Numbered from the stretch's first letter, positions 34,101 through 41,945 are shown. The stretch: 45,389 bases of DNA from Clostridia bacterium (GCA_017453325.1 JAFTKK010000013.1:1-45389), one strand, 5' to 3'. Made by a program: numbers and translations. The notes: a model not told the origin generated them from the letters alone.

Positions 34101-36803
34101 GTCGGCGCCATACTCGTGCGAAAGGATCTCGCCGTATCCTTGCTCACAGACCGTGCAGATTGCCTGCGCGGTGCAGGTTGCGCTGCCGCCCGTGTGGTCG
34201 GCAAGGTCGCCGTATCCTTGCCCGCAAGTCGTGCAGATTGCCTGCGCGGTGCAGGTTGCGCTGCCGCCCGTGTGGTCGGCAAGCTCGCCGTAGCCTTGCC
34301 CGCAAGTCGTGCAGATTGCCTGCGCGGTGCAGGTTGCGCTGCCGCCCGTATGAGGCTCGAGAACGGCCTCGCCCTCGGTCATGCCGCACACGCAGCCAAC
34401 CCAGTGGTGAGTGCTGTTATATCCGTACTGCGTGTAGTCGTGCACATGCACAACCACCTCACAATGCTCCAGAAGGGTGAGGGCGTCAAGGTTGATGACA
34501 AAGCCCTCCGCGTTCACGGGAAGGTGATCGGCGGCGATGACGTCTGCCAGCGTGCCGTTTCTGATGTCAAGGCACTCAAAGCCGCCGCCCGTGATCTCGA
34601 CCGCGCTGCCCGAGTACAAGTACAAGCAAAGCTCCTCGAAGCTGCCGCCCGTGATCTCGATCTTGCCCTCTTCGCTGTAGACCGTTATATCGTGGTTCTT
34701 GCCGCCCGTGATCTGCAGCAGCGAATACTCATATCGGACGACTATACCGGAATCGACCGTGCCGCCCGCGATGATCACCGTGCCATACACGTCAATGGTG
34801 GTAATTCCCTGCACACGGATGAAGACACCCGTGCCCTCGGGGCTGCTGTCGGTGATCGTCAACGTAGCGCCTTTTCCCGCAGAAAGAAAAGTGTTTTCCA
34901 GCTTCTTGCCCGCAAGGTCAAGCACCACAGCGGCACCGCCCGGGGCGGAGATGGTGTTCTGCTCGCCGTTCGTGTCGCACAGCAGCGTGATCGTTGCCTC
35001 GCCGGTCAAGGACCGGAGCGCCTGGGAAAGCGCTGCCGCATTTTCGTAATACTTGGTTCCACTCGCGTCGGTGAGCGAGAAGGCATAGGACTTGACGAAG
35101 AACTCGCCCTCGATCACGGTCTGCCCCTCGGTAAGGGTAATGGGGTTGCCCTCGGCATCCACCACGATCGCGCCGTCAGCAAGCAAGTCTGCGATCGCAA
35201 CGTCGCTGTCAAAGCCCGCCGCGAAGTGTGCACTTTTGATCGAAATGCCGACACCGGTATATGCCATGATAGGGGCAGCACTCTGAAAGACAACGCCGTC
35301 CAATACGATAGGGGTGTTTGCCGAGGAGGAATACAAACGGTAACCCGTATCCTCTGAGAAACGAAGATTTTTCACAACCACCGCATCTCCGCTGTAATAA
35401 CGAAAGATCCTCCCGCACATAAGACCCTGCATTTCCTCAGAGCTATCGGTCACGGTGCAACCGGCGGTCACCTCAATATTGAAGTCGCAAATAAATCCGT
35501 TGATATCAAAGGTAATGTCAGCGTGCGAGCGAGTACTGAAAGTGACCGTGCTCGATAAGTCGTACAGAAGCTTGATGTAGTCGCCGTCCAAGAGCAGGTT
35601 TTCCACGCTTGCGAACGCCTCTCCCGCGAAAACGACGCTGCCGTCGGTGCGTTCGATACGGAAGGTTGCCTGATAGCCGCAGGTCGCGCAAAAACCTGTG
35701 TCATTGAAGGTGTGGGCGATCTCATCAAAGTGCTCGCTGCACTGCGTACAGGTATGCCAGTGACCGCCATCGTCATAAAGCCAATTCTCCGTGTCAACGG
35801 TATGCTCGGTTGCCGCAAGCGCCGCAGGATCGTTGGCAAACTGCGAGGCGCAGGGTGCGCTTGCATATACGGTTGCACCCGCAAAGGTAGGGTGACCCGC
35901 GCCAACCGTCTGGTAGAAGGCTTGGGTGCCGTCGGTCACGCCGCCGTTCAGGCGCGAGGTCAGCATACCGCTTGCCAATTGCTCTGCCGTGACGGCAGTA
36001 GCGCGCGACGAGCCAAGACCGCAGGTGTCCAGATAGTAGCAGTTGATGAGTGTACCCTCGTTATAATAATCCGATACGATCGCAGCCGAGAGATAAGAGT
36101 CCATGCCGAGCTTTCCTGCAAAATAGCAGTTCTCGATCACGCCCGTGCTCTCGCCCGCAAGTCCGCCGCAATAATGAGTACCCGCGACGGTCGCCGTGCT
36201 GTAGCAGTTTTCGATTCTGCTCCCGTGACCCGCCGCTGCCACGAAGCTGGCCGCGTTATACTGAAATTCCGCGCCAAAGTAGCTATCCTCGATGCCAAGG
36301 TTGCGGATCGTGATATCACCTACGTAACCAAACAAAGCGTTTTCGTCGTAAGGACCGTCAACGTTGATGTGTACGTTACCCGTGAAAAGGCCGCGCAGCA
36401 CGTGGCCGTTGCCATCAAGAGTGCCGCTATACGTCAGATTGTGGATCGGTGTCCAGAGTGCAAGCGCCGAGGTGTCGGCCACAAGCGAGCCGTCGGCCTC
36501 CAGCACCTTGTCGTTGAGCGTGAGATCTGCCGTCAGCACGGCGCTGATCGTATTGTTACCGCCCGCGACCTCGGCGGCATACCAATACAGGTTGCCGACG
36601 CTTTCTATGGCGTAAAAGCCGATATGCGACTCGTCAAGGCCCTGGAAGCCCGAAAGGTTGCCCTCGGTGATCTCGGTCGCCGCCACGGGGGTGGTATCGA
36701 CTGCCGCCGAGGCGGGCAGGCCCGAGAGCCCCAGCATCATCGCGCAAAGCAGCGCGACGATCAGGGTGGCGCAAAGAAAATGAACGTGTTTTCTCGTTTT
36801 CAT
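31113..36803 (-). CDS. Giant secreted beta-helix surface protein with Cys modules and C-terminal anchor
   Basis: An 1896-residue surface protein. A signal peptide (~1-34, ending GLPASAA) leads to a GLUG-type region (~85-320: GTLDGNGHVLRGLFTG, SRIENCYSTATV, GVIENCYFAGK). Beyond it are many right-handed beta-helix-like turns with the phrase VTGGEFE or ITGGSFE. Cys modules of the form GGSATCTAQAICTTCGQGYG occur as three near-identical 26-residue copies (~818-892), singly in the middle, and twice near the C-terminus. One transmembrane helix (AVVAIVIGSVAVAGGGG) and RKRRL end the chain, with no LPXTG sorting signal. No enzymatic motif is seen; adhesion or glycan binding is a guess. AAGGAGGAAC precedes the ATG. 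It is 49 bases downstream of the TetR gene and has no promoter of its own. Confidence 0.87.
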   Translation of the reverse strand: MKTRKHVHFLCATLIVALLCAMMLGLSGLPASAAVDTTPVAATEITEGNLSGFQGLDESHIGFYAIESVGNLYWYAAEVAGGNNTISAVLTADLTLNDKVLEADGSLVADTSALALWTPIHNLTYSGTLDGNGHVLRGLFTGNVHINVDGPYDENALFGYVGDITIRNLGIEDSYFGAEFQYNAASFVAAAGHGSRIENCYSTATVAGTHYCGGLAGESTGVIENCYFAGKLGMDSYLSAAIVSDYYNEGTLINCYYLDTCGLGSSRATAVTAEQLASGMLTSRLNGGVTDGTQAFYQTVGAGHPTFAGATVYASAPCASQFANDPAALAATEHTVDTENWLYDDGGHWHTCTQCSEHFDEIAHTFNDTGFCATCGYQATFRIERTDGSVVFAGEAFASVENLLLDGDYIKLLYDLSSTVTFSTRSHADITFDINGFICDFNIEVTAGCTVTDSSEEMQGLMCGRIFRYYSGDAVVVKNLRFSEDTGYRLYSSSANTPIVLDGVVFQSAAPIMAYTGVGISIKSAHFAAGFDSDVAIADLLADGAIVVDAEGNPITLTEGQTVIEGEFFVKSYAFSLTDASGTKYYENAAALSQALRSLTGEATITLLCDTNGEQNTISAPGGAAVVLDLAGKKLENTFLSAGKGATLTITDSSPEGTGVFIRVQGITTIDVYGTVIIAGGTVDSGIVVRYEYSLLQITGGKNHDITVYSEEGKIEITGGSFEELCLYLYSGSAVEITGGGFECLDIRNGTLADVIAADHLPVNAEGFVINLDALTLLEHCEVVVHVHDYTQYGYNSTHHWVGCVCGMTEGEAVLEPHTGGSATCTAQAICTTCGQGYGELADHTGGSATCTAQAICTTCGQGYGDLADHTGGSATCTAQAICTVCEQGYGEILSHEYGADGACANCDAVAAFIVEYGDETLYISSFEELGELVYYAEEGGKITLGTDFVNTDGSYLPIYRDWTLDLAGHDFCNLLIGVGGTFTVIDSSPEGTGSVSGLNPEGYAAVIELYGGTLDVTGGIWDSLLIFTITDVLENSRVCVTDVTVGTLILQGYSAEVALSGLEIEQLTIVEITDYGNEIVPNAYCLSDVVVTDILIYYDEQETALAASLGAIGACTGIFDAQGNPLALPDDSFEYTGYVVFRHEEQLSESWSADATHHWHECACGIRREVAEHSFGAADSCEICQTLKPIRVEGDGKTLYFTDLQDAIAAATQMTSAKIVLQANLVFEGEYEPDKGDITLDLTGFTLYIEEFNLYGGIWRVIDSSEGQSGMLYLGEDSDVYRGLLVLESGRFGIELDIEDDNPGDAAVQITGGSFKDLSVDVKYGSTLTVTGGEFEDFCFDAMGGSITITGGEFEYLSIDCYVPSMIAITGGAFADVNLYTNIDDVEDLADVFVSVDCLRYLDADGLDVTFTGLNRYEGGFTVEHDDTHSEQPVRVWNDTEHWLEYSCGTRESTEAHRGGSASCTEQAICEVCDTPYGKTKPHDFDEEWICRDCEIEATVLVKTPDGEQGFADLAYAFEAAQAVERATVTLRGEVELSELVTLTQGNVTLDFAGYTFYLTNNGQIRITGGALTVTDTSEAGTGKIEGYYAFLVNGGDLTVNAGEINASNQIDDGSVTVNGGVFTGQYSFDLYGGTVTVNGGTFKCAYEEFYYEDPDAFTLILRGGSFPEGLLIYNYDNNPVSILDVLTDAACVALQDGEGNPVVLEDGQYQYEGHLEIVHTDSFTVKEGEEGHFEQCLCGRERNHAPHSGGSATCKALAICETCGAAYGALADHVYDNACDGNCNVCLADTRTPAAHSGGNATCTAKALCGTCGTSYGALADHKDENTDGKCDACGTDVQTGNSTESPEHNAGGDGDTENGLPAGAVVAIVIGSVAVAGGGGFSLFWFVIRKRRL
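34128..34362 (-). repeat. Tandem 78-bp repeat, three copies, inside the surface protein gene
   Basis: The anchor CGTGCAGATTGCCTGCGCGG (plus strand) recurs at 34152, 34230 and 34308, exactly 78 bases apart, encoding three nearly identical 26-residue Cys modules. The near identity at the DNA level points to recent duplication or copy-number slippage. Confidence 0.9.
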
Positions 36804-36852
36804 AAGTGTTCCTCCTTGGGTTGGGGGATAGAATAGATTATTTCATGCCTTT

Positions 36853-37521
36853 TCAGGTCTTGCTTTCCAGATATTCGAGCATATGATCGATCACGCCCGC
36901 GGCGATCATCTTCCAATCGAACTGTGAGACAAACTCGATCGCCTCCTCAATTTTCTCGCGCGGCACCTCAAACACAAGGAAGGTCGATTCGAGGAAAACG
37001 CGGATCTTGCGCTCCATAGTGAAGTATATATCGCAGGGCACCGAGAGGTGATTGCGCATGATGCCGGCCGTGGAGATCTCGCGCTCGTAGAAGTTCTTGG
37101 TCTGCCAGCTGGGGTGGAGCGCACCGAAGATCTCCTGCAGCTTGCCCGTGATGGCGTGGAAGATGACGGTGGCTGAGTTTGGGAGCGAGTAGGAGACGTT
37201 ATACATCTCCCGCATATGCTCGCTGCTCTCGGCAATGTGAAGCTGGAGCACCGTTTCTGCCGCGTAAAAGAGGATCTTATCCTCGGTTTTTCCCTTGAGC
37301 AATCGCTCGGTGGCCTCAAACTGCCCCTCGAGCACGTAGGCCACCAGCTCACATAAGATCGACTCCTTGTCCTTGAAGGCGAAGCTCAGCGACCCGCGGT
37401 TCACCCCCGCGACCTCTGCGATCTCTCTGATCGAGGATTTTTCATAGCCCTTATCTAAAAAAAGCCGGGCGGCGGCGTGCAGCACCTTTGATTTGACGCT
37501 GCCCTTTCCGTGATCTGTCAT
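36853..37521 (-). CDS. TetR-family transcriptional regulator
   Basis: A 222-residue repressor-type protein. The N-terminal helix-turn-helix (about residues 12-55) reads AARLFLDKGYEKSSIREIAEVAGVNRGSLSFAFKDKESIL in outline, with the typical FxxKGYxxTSI and YxHFxxKExL patterns (here SFAFKDKESI). The C-terminal ligand domain is helical and its ligand is unknown. The ATG at 37521 is chosen because GAGGAGG lies about 9 bases upstream; an earlier in-frame start at 37593 would place the promoter region inside the gene. A fully consensus promoter and two short palindromes lie upstream, suggesting autoregulation. The giant surface protein follows 49 bases downstream and is probably under the same control. 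Confidence 0.9.
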   Translation of the reverse strand: MTDHGKGSVKSKVLHAAARLFLDKGYEKSSIREIAEVAGVNRGSLSFAFKDKESILCELVAYVLEGQFEATERLLKGKTEDKILFYAAETVLQLHIAESSEHMREMYNVSYSLPNSATVIFHAITGKLQEIFGALHPSWQTKNFYEREISTAGIMRNHLSVPCDIYFTMERKIRVFLESTFLVFEVPREKIEEAIEFVSQFDWKMIAAGVIDHMLEYLESKT

Positions 37522-37547
37522 ATTGAGGCCTCCTCTCTCTTTCTGTG

Positions 37548-37592
37548 ACAAATTTGTGTTTCGTGTCACCTGCCGCGTACTATGACGCGTCA
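37548..37592 (-). promoter_or_regulatory. Candidate TetR operators in the tetR leader
   Basis: Two 10-bp palindromes, ACAAATTTGT (37548-37557) and TGACGCGTCA (37583-37592), and an arm pair GTGACA..TGTCAC around the first, lie just downstream of the predicted transcription start. Autorepression is inferred. Confidence 0.5.
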
Positions 37593-37604
37593 CATTCTGG
37601 TTGG

Positions 37605-37633
37605 ATTATATCATAGCACGGGGCATTTGTCAA
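37605..37633 (-). promoter_or_regulatory. Consensus promoter of tetR and the surface protein gene
   Basis: Minus strand: TTGACA (37633-37628), 17 bases, TATAAT (37610-37605), both exact consensus. Confidence 0.87.
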
Positions 37634-37712
37634 TAACTTCCACAATTTTTTTGAAAATTTTTTCTTGTTTTTGGCACATTCGGCCAAAAGCCTACAGTCG
37701 CCTTTTTGACGC

Positions 37713-37752
37713 GAAGAGGGTGTCTCAAATTGCAATTTGAGACACCCTCTTC
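37713..37752. repeat. Perfect 40-bp palindrome after the GH2 gene
   Basis: GAAGAGGGTGTCTCAAATTG is followed directly by its exact complement. It lies 26 bases past the stop of the minus-strand GH2 gene. It probably acts as a transcript end hairpin, but no T tract follows on the minus strand. Confidence 0.75.
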
Positions 37753-37777
37753 TCGAAACGCGAAATAACGCGACAGT

Positions 37778-40060
37778 TTATTTGAGGTTCTTGGGCTTGC
37801 GGATACGGTTGAGCTTTTTGTTCATTTTCAGCAGCTCTTCCTTAGTAAAGTTAATATTCATCATACCCATCATGCTTGACAGACGCAGCACGGTAAAGCC
37901 GCCCATCATTTCCATCAAGCCGCCGTCGGCCTTGAGATCCACATCAAAGCCACCCGACTTTTTATCCTTGTCGCCCTTGCCCTTCTTATTGGCGTTCATC
38001 TTCTTTTTGAGCTTCAACGCCATAGAAATGAACCAAAGCTTGCCACGCTTGCTCTGCATGATATCCGAGATCTTATCGTTGAGGGAATATCTGCCCTCGA
38101 TCTCCACCACATCAAACCAGTTGAGCACAGCGCCGACCTCGCGAAGCACGTAATCCATATTGCGCTCTGCCACGCGACGGATCTTGCCCTCGTCACAAAG
38201 CGTACCCGCTTTTGCCACGATGGTGGTCTCACCCTCGTTCTTTACGTCAAAGTAGAAGAAATGATCGGGGGCGGTCTTTTTGCCGATGCTCTCGCCGTTC
38301 ACGAAAAGCTCGACCTCGGGTTGGTTCGAATATACGGTAACCTTGGTGACGGGCTCGACGCGGTCAACGTAGCGTTTGCCGCACAGATGCACGAAGGGCT
38401 CGTCGGACAGCCATGCCTTGTAGGCATAGAAGGAGTCCTTTTTATACTTTCTGTCCATGGTGACAAGACCCTTGTGGTTCTGGCCGTTCTCGCCGCCCTC
38501 TGCTCTTGCATCGGCACCGAAATCAAACATATTCCACACATGGGTTGCCCACATATACTTGCGGCTGAAGAGTTGCTTGATCAGCTCCTCATGATAATAG
38601 GCCTGATATTCCTCGGTATAATCGCCTTGCTTGGGGTCGCTGGTGTGCCAGTTGAGCGCCTCGCAGCCGTATTCGGAGCAGCCGATCGGAATGGTGGGAT
38701 GCATGGCATGGAACTTATCAAACCAGGGGCCGTTCATCGAGGTATCGCCGCCGTACCAACCGAAATAGTGGTTGTAGGAAACGACATCGGGAATGAGCAG
38801 ATACGGATCATCCATCTTACACATCGAAACGGCCGCGATGGTCGTCAGGCGCGTTTTGTCCATTTCGTGCACAAGATCATTGAGAATACGATGGTTTTCG
38901 AGCAGGTCGTCATCCGCGCCCGCGATCGAGATCTCGTTGGAAAGACCCCAGACCACGATACAGGGGTGATTGTAATTCTGCGTGACGAGCTCCTTCATCT
39001 GGCTGATGGTATTGGCGCGGCCCGTGGGCATATGCTTCGAAATATAAGGGATCTCCGCCCAAATGACAAGGCCCTTTTCGTCACACAGATCGTAAAAATA
39101 CTGATCGTGCTGATAGTGCGCGAGACGAATGGTGGTGGCGCCCACCTCCATGATAAGGTCAATATCCTCCTCGTGGTGCTCGGGCAGCAGCGCGTTACCG
39201 ACGCCGAGTCTATCCTGGTGACGGGAGACGCCGCGCAGCGGATACTCCTCGCCGTTGAGAATGAAGCCGTTTTCGGGATCGATCTTGAAGGTGCGGCAGC
39301 CAAAGCGCGTGCATACGGCATCGATCACCTCGCCCTCCTGCCTCAGCTCAGCCTCGCAGCAATACAGGTAAGGATCCTTGCGGCCGTGCCAAAGGTGCAC
39401 ATCCTTGATGTCAAGGCAGACCTTGGTCTCCTTGCTCTCAACGGTAGCAACCACGTTTTCCTCTTTATCGTAAACGGTATAAACGACGGTCTGACCCTCC
39501 TGCGGGTTGGTAAGGAACACCTCGACCTCGACCTTGGCGTCCTTCTCTTCGACGGTGGGCGTGACCTTGATGCCGGGGCCGCCGTAATAATCAAGATCAA
39601 AATGAGAGCTGCTGACGCAAATGAGATTCACGTTACGGTAAAGACCGCCGTAGAAAGTGAAATCGGCCATTTGGGGATAGACGGTGTCGTTTGCCGCGTT
39701 ATCCACGATCACACAGATCACCGTCTCGTCGGCAAGCTTTTCGGTGATGTTGACACGCCAGGTGGAATAGCCGCCATCGTGATGCGCAACGTGTGCTCCG
39801 TTCAGATAAACGTCGGCGGAGGAGTTGGCGCCGCGAAACTCAAGATAATACTGCTCTGCGGCGGGCAGCTCGGCTTTTTTCAGGGTTTTGGCATACAGGC
39901 AGGAGCCGCGAAAATAATCGTTGCCGCCATCCTGACCGTCAAGCGCGTTCCAGGTGTGAGGCAGGTTGACGACCTCCCAATCGCTGCCGATGGCGGCGGG
40001 CGCCTCGGTCATGCCCTTGACAAATGCCCATTTTTCATTGAAATTTAAAATAGTTCTCAT
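37778..40060 (-). CDS. Glycoside hydrolase family 2 (beta-galactosidase-like)
   Basis: A 760-residue glycosidase removing beta-linked galactose, glucuronate or similar residues. Residues ~1-170: jelly-roll sugar-binding domain (LPHTWNALDGQDGG, YLNGAHVAHHDGGYS). Residues ~180-280: immunoglobulin-like domain. Residues ~285-590: TIM barrel, with the acid/base Glu in WGLSNEI (~376) and the nucleophile Glu in SEYGCEA (~463). Residues ~600-650: a further beta domain. The last ~110 residues are a Lys/Met-rich tail (KKKMNANKKGKGDKDKK, MMGGFTVLRLSSMMGMMN) known to me only from some Clostridia GH2 proteins. No signal peptide, so it acts on imported sugars. It follows the GPH transporter gene, and GAAAGGA precedes the ATG. 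Confidence 0.92.
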   Translation of the reverse strand: MRTILNFNEKWAFVKGMTEAPAAIGSDWEVVNLPHTWNALDGQDGGNDYFRGSCLYAKTLKKAELPAAEQYYLEFRGANSSADVYLNGAHVAHHDGGYSTWRVNITEKLADETVICVIVDNAANDTVYPQMADFTFYGGLYRNVNLICVSSSHFDLDYYGGPGIKVTPTVEEKDAKVEVEVFLTNPQEGQTVVYTVYDKEENVVATVESKETKVCLDIKDVHLWHGRKDPYLYCCEAELRQEGEVIDAVCTRFGCRTFKIDPENGFILNGEEYPLRGVSRHQDRLGVGNALLPEHHEEDIDLIMEVGATTIRLAHYQHDQYFYDLCDEKGLVIWAEIPYISKHMPTGRANTISQMKELVTQNYNHPCIVVWGLSNEISIAGADDDLLENHRILNDLVHEMDKTRLTTIAAVSMCKMDDPYLLIPDVVSYNHYFGWYGGDTSMNGPWFDKFHAMHPTIPIGCSEYGCEALNWHTSDPKQGDYTEEYQAYYHEELIKQLFSRKYMWATHVWNMFDFGADARAEGGENGQNHKGLVTMDRKYKKDSFYAYKAWLSDEPFVHLCGKRYVDRVEPVTKVTVYSNQPEVELFVNGESIGKKTAPDHFFYFDVKNEGETTIVAKAGTLCDEGKIRRVAERNMDYVLREVGAVLNWFDVVEIEGRYSLNDKISDIMQSKRGKLWFISMALKLKKKMNANKKGKGDKDKKSGGFDVDLKADGGLMEMMGGFTVLRLSSMMGMMNINFTKEELLKMNKKLNRIRKPKNLK

Positions 40061-40099
40061 GGTGATATCCTTTCAATATGAATTCAATACGCTCAAAAT

Positions 40100-40131
40100 C
40101 GGCGTTCGACCGTTTATGGTGTCGAACGCCG
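40100..40131 (-). other. Intercistronic hairpin between transporter and GH2 genes
   Basis: CGGCGTTCGAC, a 10-base loop and GTCGAACGCCG, followed on the minus strand by ATTTTG. It may stabilise the upstream transporter message or terminate a fraction of transcripts before the GH2 gene. Confidence 0.6.
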
Positions 40132-40159
40132 AAGATATCAACTTAACTGTCAGTCAAAC

Positions 40160-41746
40160 TCAGGAAACGGTTTCGGTAGGCTCCCCTGCCTCGGCATCAC
40201 GGCCAAGGTCAGCGTTCATCTTGGCAAGCGTGGGCTTGTCGATGTTGTAGATCAGCGCAAGGCCTATAAACTGCATCACGGCGCTGAAGAGGTAAAGACC
40301 TGCCACGAGCCAGCACATATTGTAAGCGGTGGCGGGAGACTGACCGATGGTACCCAGCTTCTCGTTGTAGCCAAGGGCTGCCATGATCAAGAGCACGATG
40401 GAGGGGCCAACGCCCTGCGCGAGCTTGCGGAAGAAGGAATGCAGCGAATATACCGTGCCCTCCTCACGCGTGCCGAACTTCCACTCGTTATAATCGATCG
40501 CATCACCCATCATTGCCCAAGACACGCAGGTGTAAACACCCATACCGATGCCGAAGAACACCAGACCCGCCATATAAACGGGCAGAGATACCGACTGGGG
40601 AACCAACGGGAAGAGCAGCATGATAAGACCGCCAAAGATCGACACCAGCGTACCGACCACCGAGGCCTCCTTTTTACCGAACTTCTCCACGATCTTTTTG
40701 ATGAAGGGCATGAAGAAGAACATGGGGAGATAACCGATTACCATCACCAGACCCGAAAGGGTGGCGTTACCGAAGTAGGTAGCGAACATGATGGTGTTGG
40801 CGGTGGTGGCCGACTGCATACCGAGGAACATACCCATAGCAGCAACGGTGGCACCAACGGCGGGACGGTTTCTCATAAACTTACCAAAGGCCTTGAAAAT
40901 GTTGACCTTGGCGCCGTTTTCATTGGCTTTGACCGAATTTTCGTCAACGCGGATCGTGATCTTTTTGATCATAAACATGAAGGCGATGAAGCCAAGGACA
41001 CCCATGATCAGCGCGGCAATAAACACTCTGTTGCCGAGCAGGATCTCAACCTGCTTACCCGTGGCGGGGCTGAGAACGGCATCGCCGATCTCGTAAGGCT
41101 TGTGGGTGAGAGGATTGGTGAGGAACTGGGACTTATCAAAGCCCTCGGGAATCTCGATGCGGTCAAGGAAGTCGGTGGTGCCGTTGTAGGTCACCTTCTG
41201 CCAGATCAGCATGGGCAGGATGATGCCGGGGATCATGCCGCCGACCATCGAGCCGATGGAGCGCCAGGTGGAAAGCTGTGCCTGCTCGGTCTTGTTTTCA
41301 GTCACCAAATTGAGCATCGAGCCGTAGGGCACGTTTGCCACGGTGTAGCAAGCATCCCAAATAACATAGCCGACCACGAACAGCACGGCCTTGAGCCACA
41401 TATCGGCGTTCGGCAGCGGGATGAATACCAATGCGCCCGCAACAAGCAGGCCGCACGCGCCGACGAAGATATAAGACTTGAATTTGCCCATTCTGTACTT
41501 TCTTCTGTCTGCATCGATGATAGAGCCGATCAGCGGGTCGTTGACGGCATCCCAGATCTGCACCAGAAGCAAAAGCACGGAGAGCAGACCGATATCCATC
41601 ATCATAAAGACGAGCCAGAAGGTCTGCACGGTACCCTTGAGCGCAAAGCTCATGTTGCACCCAAAGTCACCTGCGGCGTACGCAACCTTGTCAAGCATGC
41701 CGAATTTGCGCTTGCCGTTTGCGTCAAGAACAGGTTGTTTTTTCAT
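40160..41746 (-). CDS. GPH-family (MFS) sugar:cation symporter
   Basis: A 528-residue membrane protein of the glycoside-pentoside-hexuronide family (MelB-like), importing a glycoside with Na+ or H+. The N-terminus VAYAAGDFGCNMSFAL and the loop IWDAVNDPLIGSIIDADRR carry the cation- and sugar-binding acidic residues typical of GPH proteins (D-x2-D type). DACYTVANVPYGSMLNLVTEN and FGIGMGVYTCVSWAMMGDAIDYNEWKFG are further family signatures. About twelve transmembrane segments; a long loop at ~210-260 is somewhat larger than usual. The ATG at 41746 is chosen because GAGGAAA lies upstream. The GH2 gene follows in the same operon and the AraC regulator is divergent, so the substrate is probably that of the GH2 enzyme. 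Confidence 0.92.
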   Translation of the reverse strand: MKKQPVLDANGKRKFGMLDKVAYAAGDFGCNMSFALKGTVQTFWLVFMMMDIGLLSVLLLLVQIWDAVNDPLIGSIIDADRRKYRMGKFKSYIFVGACGLLVAGALVFIPLPNADMWLKAVLFVVGYVIWDACYTVANVPYGSMLNLVTENKTEQAQLSTWRSIGSMVGGMIPGIILPMLIWQKVTYNGTTDFLDRIEIPEGFDKSQFLTNPLTHKPYEIGDAVLSPATGKQVEILLGNRVFIAALIMGVLGFIAFMFMIKKITIRVDENSVKANENGAKVNIFKAFGKFMRNRPAVGATVAAMGMFLGMQSATTANTIMFATYFGNATLSGLVMVIGYLPMFFFMPFIKKIVEKFGKKEASVVGTLVSIFGGLIMLLFPLVPQSVSLPVYMAGLVFFGIGMGVYTCVSWAMMGDAIDYNEWKFGTREEGTVYSLHSFFRKLAQGVGPSIVLLIMAALGYNEKLGTIGQSPATAYNMCWLVAGLYLFSAVMQFIGLALIYNIDKPTLAKMNADLGRDAEAGEPTETVS

Positions 41747-41819
41747 ACTGTTTTTCCTCTTTTCTTTGTGTTTTGTTTTATCATAAAATTGCAAAAACAA
41801 ACCGCGGAAAGCCGATAAT

Positions 41820-41872
41820 AGTATATCTATTTTTAGTATGAAGTATTTTTTAAATCAGCGTGAGTATTTTTT
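41820..41872 (-). promoter_or_regulatory. Transporter promoter with direct-repeat operator (AraC target candidate)
   Basis: On the minus strand TATACT (41825-41820) has no good -35. Upstream, the plus strand shows AGTATTTTTT at 41842-41851 and again at 41863-41872, 21 bp apart (two helical turns), plus a partial AGTAT at 41835. The repeat nearest the -10 covers the -35 position, as in activator-dependent AraC-family promoters. Confidence 0.55.
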
Positions 41873-41916
41873 TACACTATTTTTGTACTTTTTTCATTTT
41901 TTCCCGTTTCGTTATA

Positions 41917-41945
41917 TTGTTATTGTACAAAAAGTATGTTATAAT
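41917..41945 (+). promoter_or_regulatory. Promoter of the AraC-type regulator
   Basis: TTGTTA (41917-41922), 17 bases, TATAAT (41940-41945), with an ~65-base leader. Confidence 0.7.

Noticed and set aside
34128-34362. CRISPR-like periodic repeat
   Set aside because: The 78-bp period is in frame, codes for a protein module and has no variable spacers.
32997-35357. Open frame of 786 codons on the plus strand opposite the surface protein gene
   Set aside because: An antisense shadow; its repeats only mirror the repeats of the real gene, and there is no promoter or ribosome site.
38261-40048. Open frame of 595 codons opposite the GH2 gene
   Set aside because: The GH2 reading on the minus strand has full family motifs; the plus-strand reading has none.
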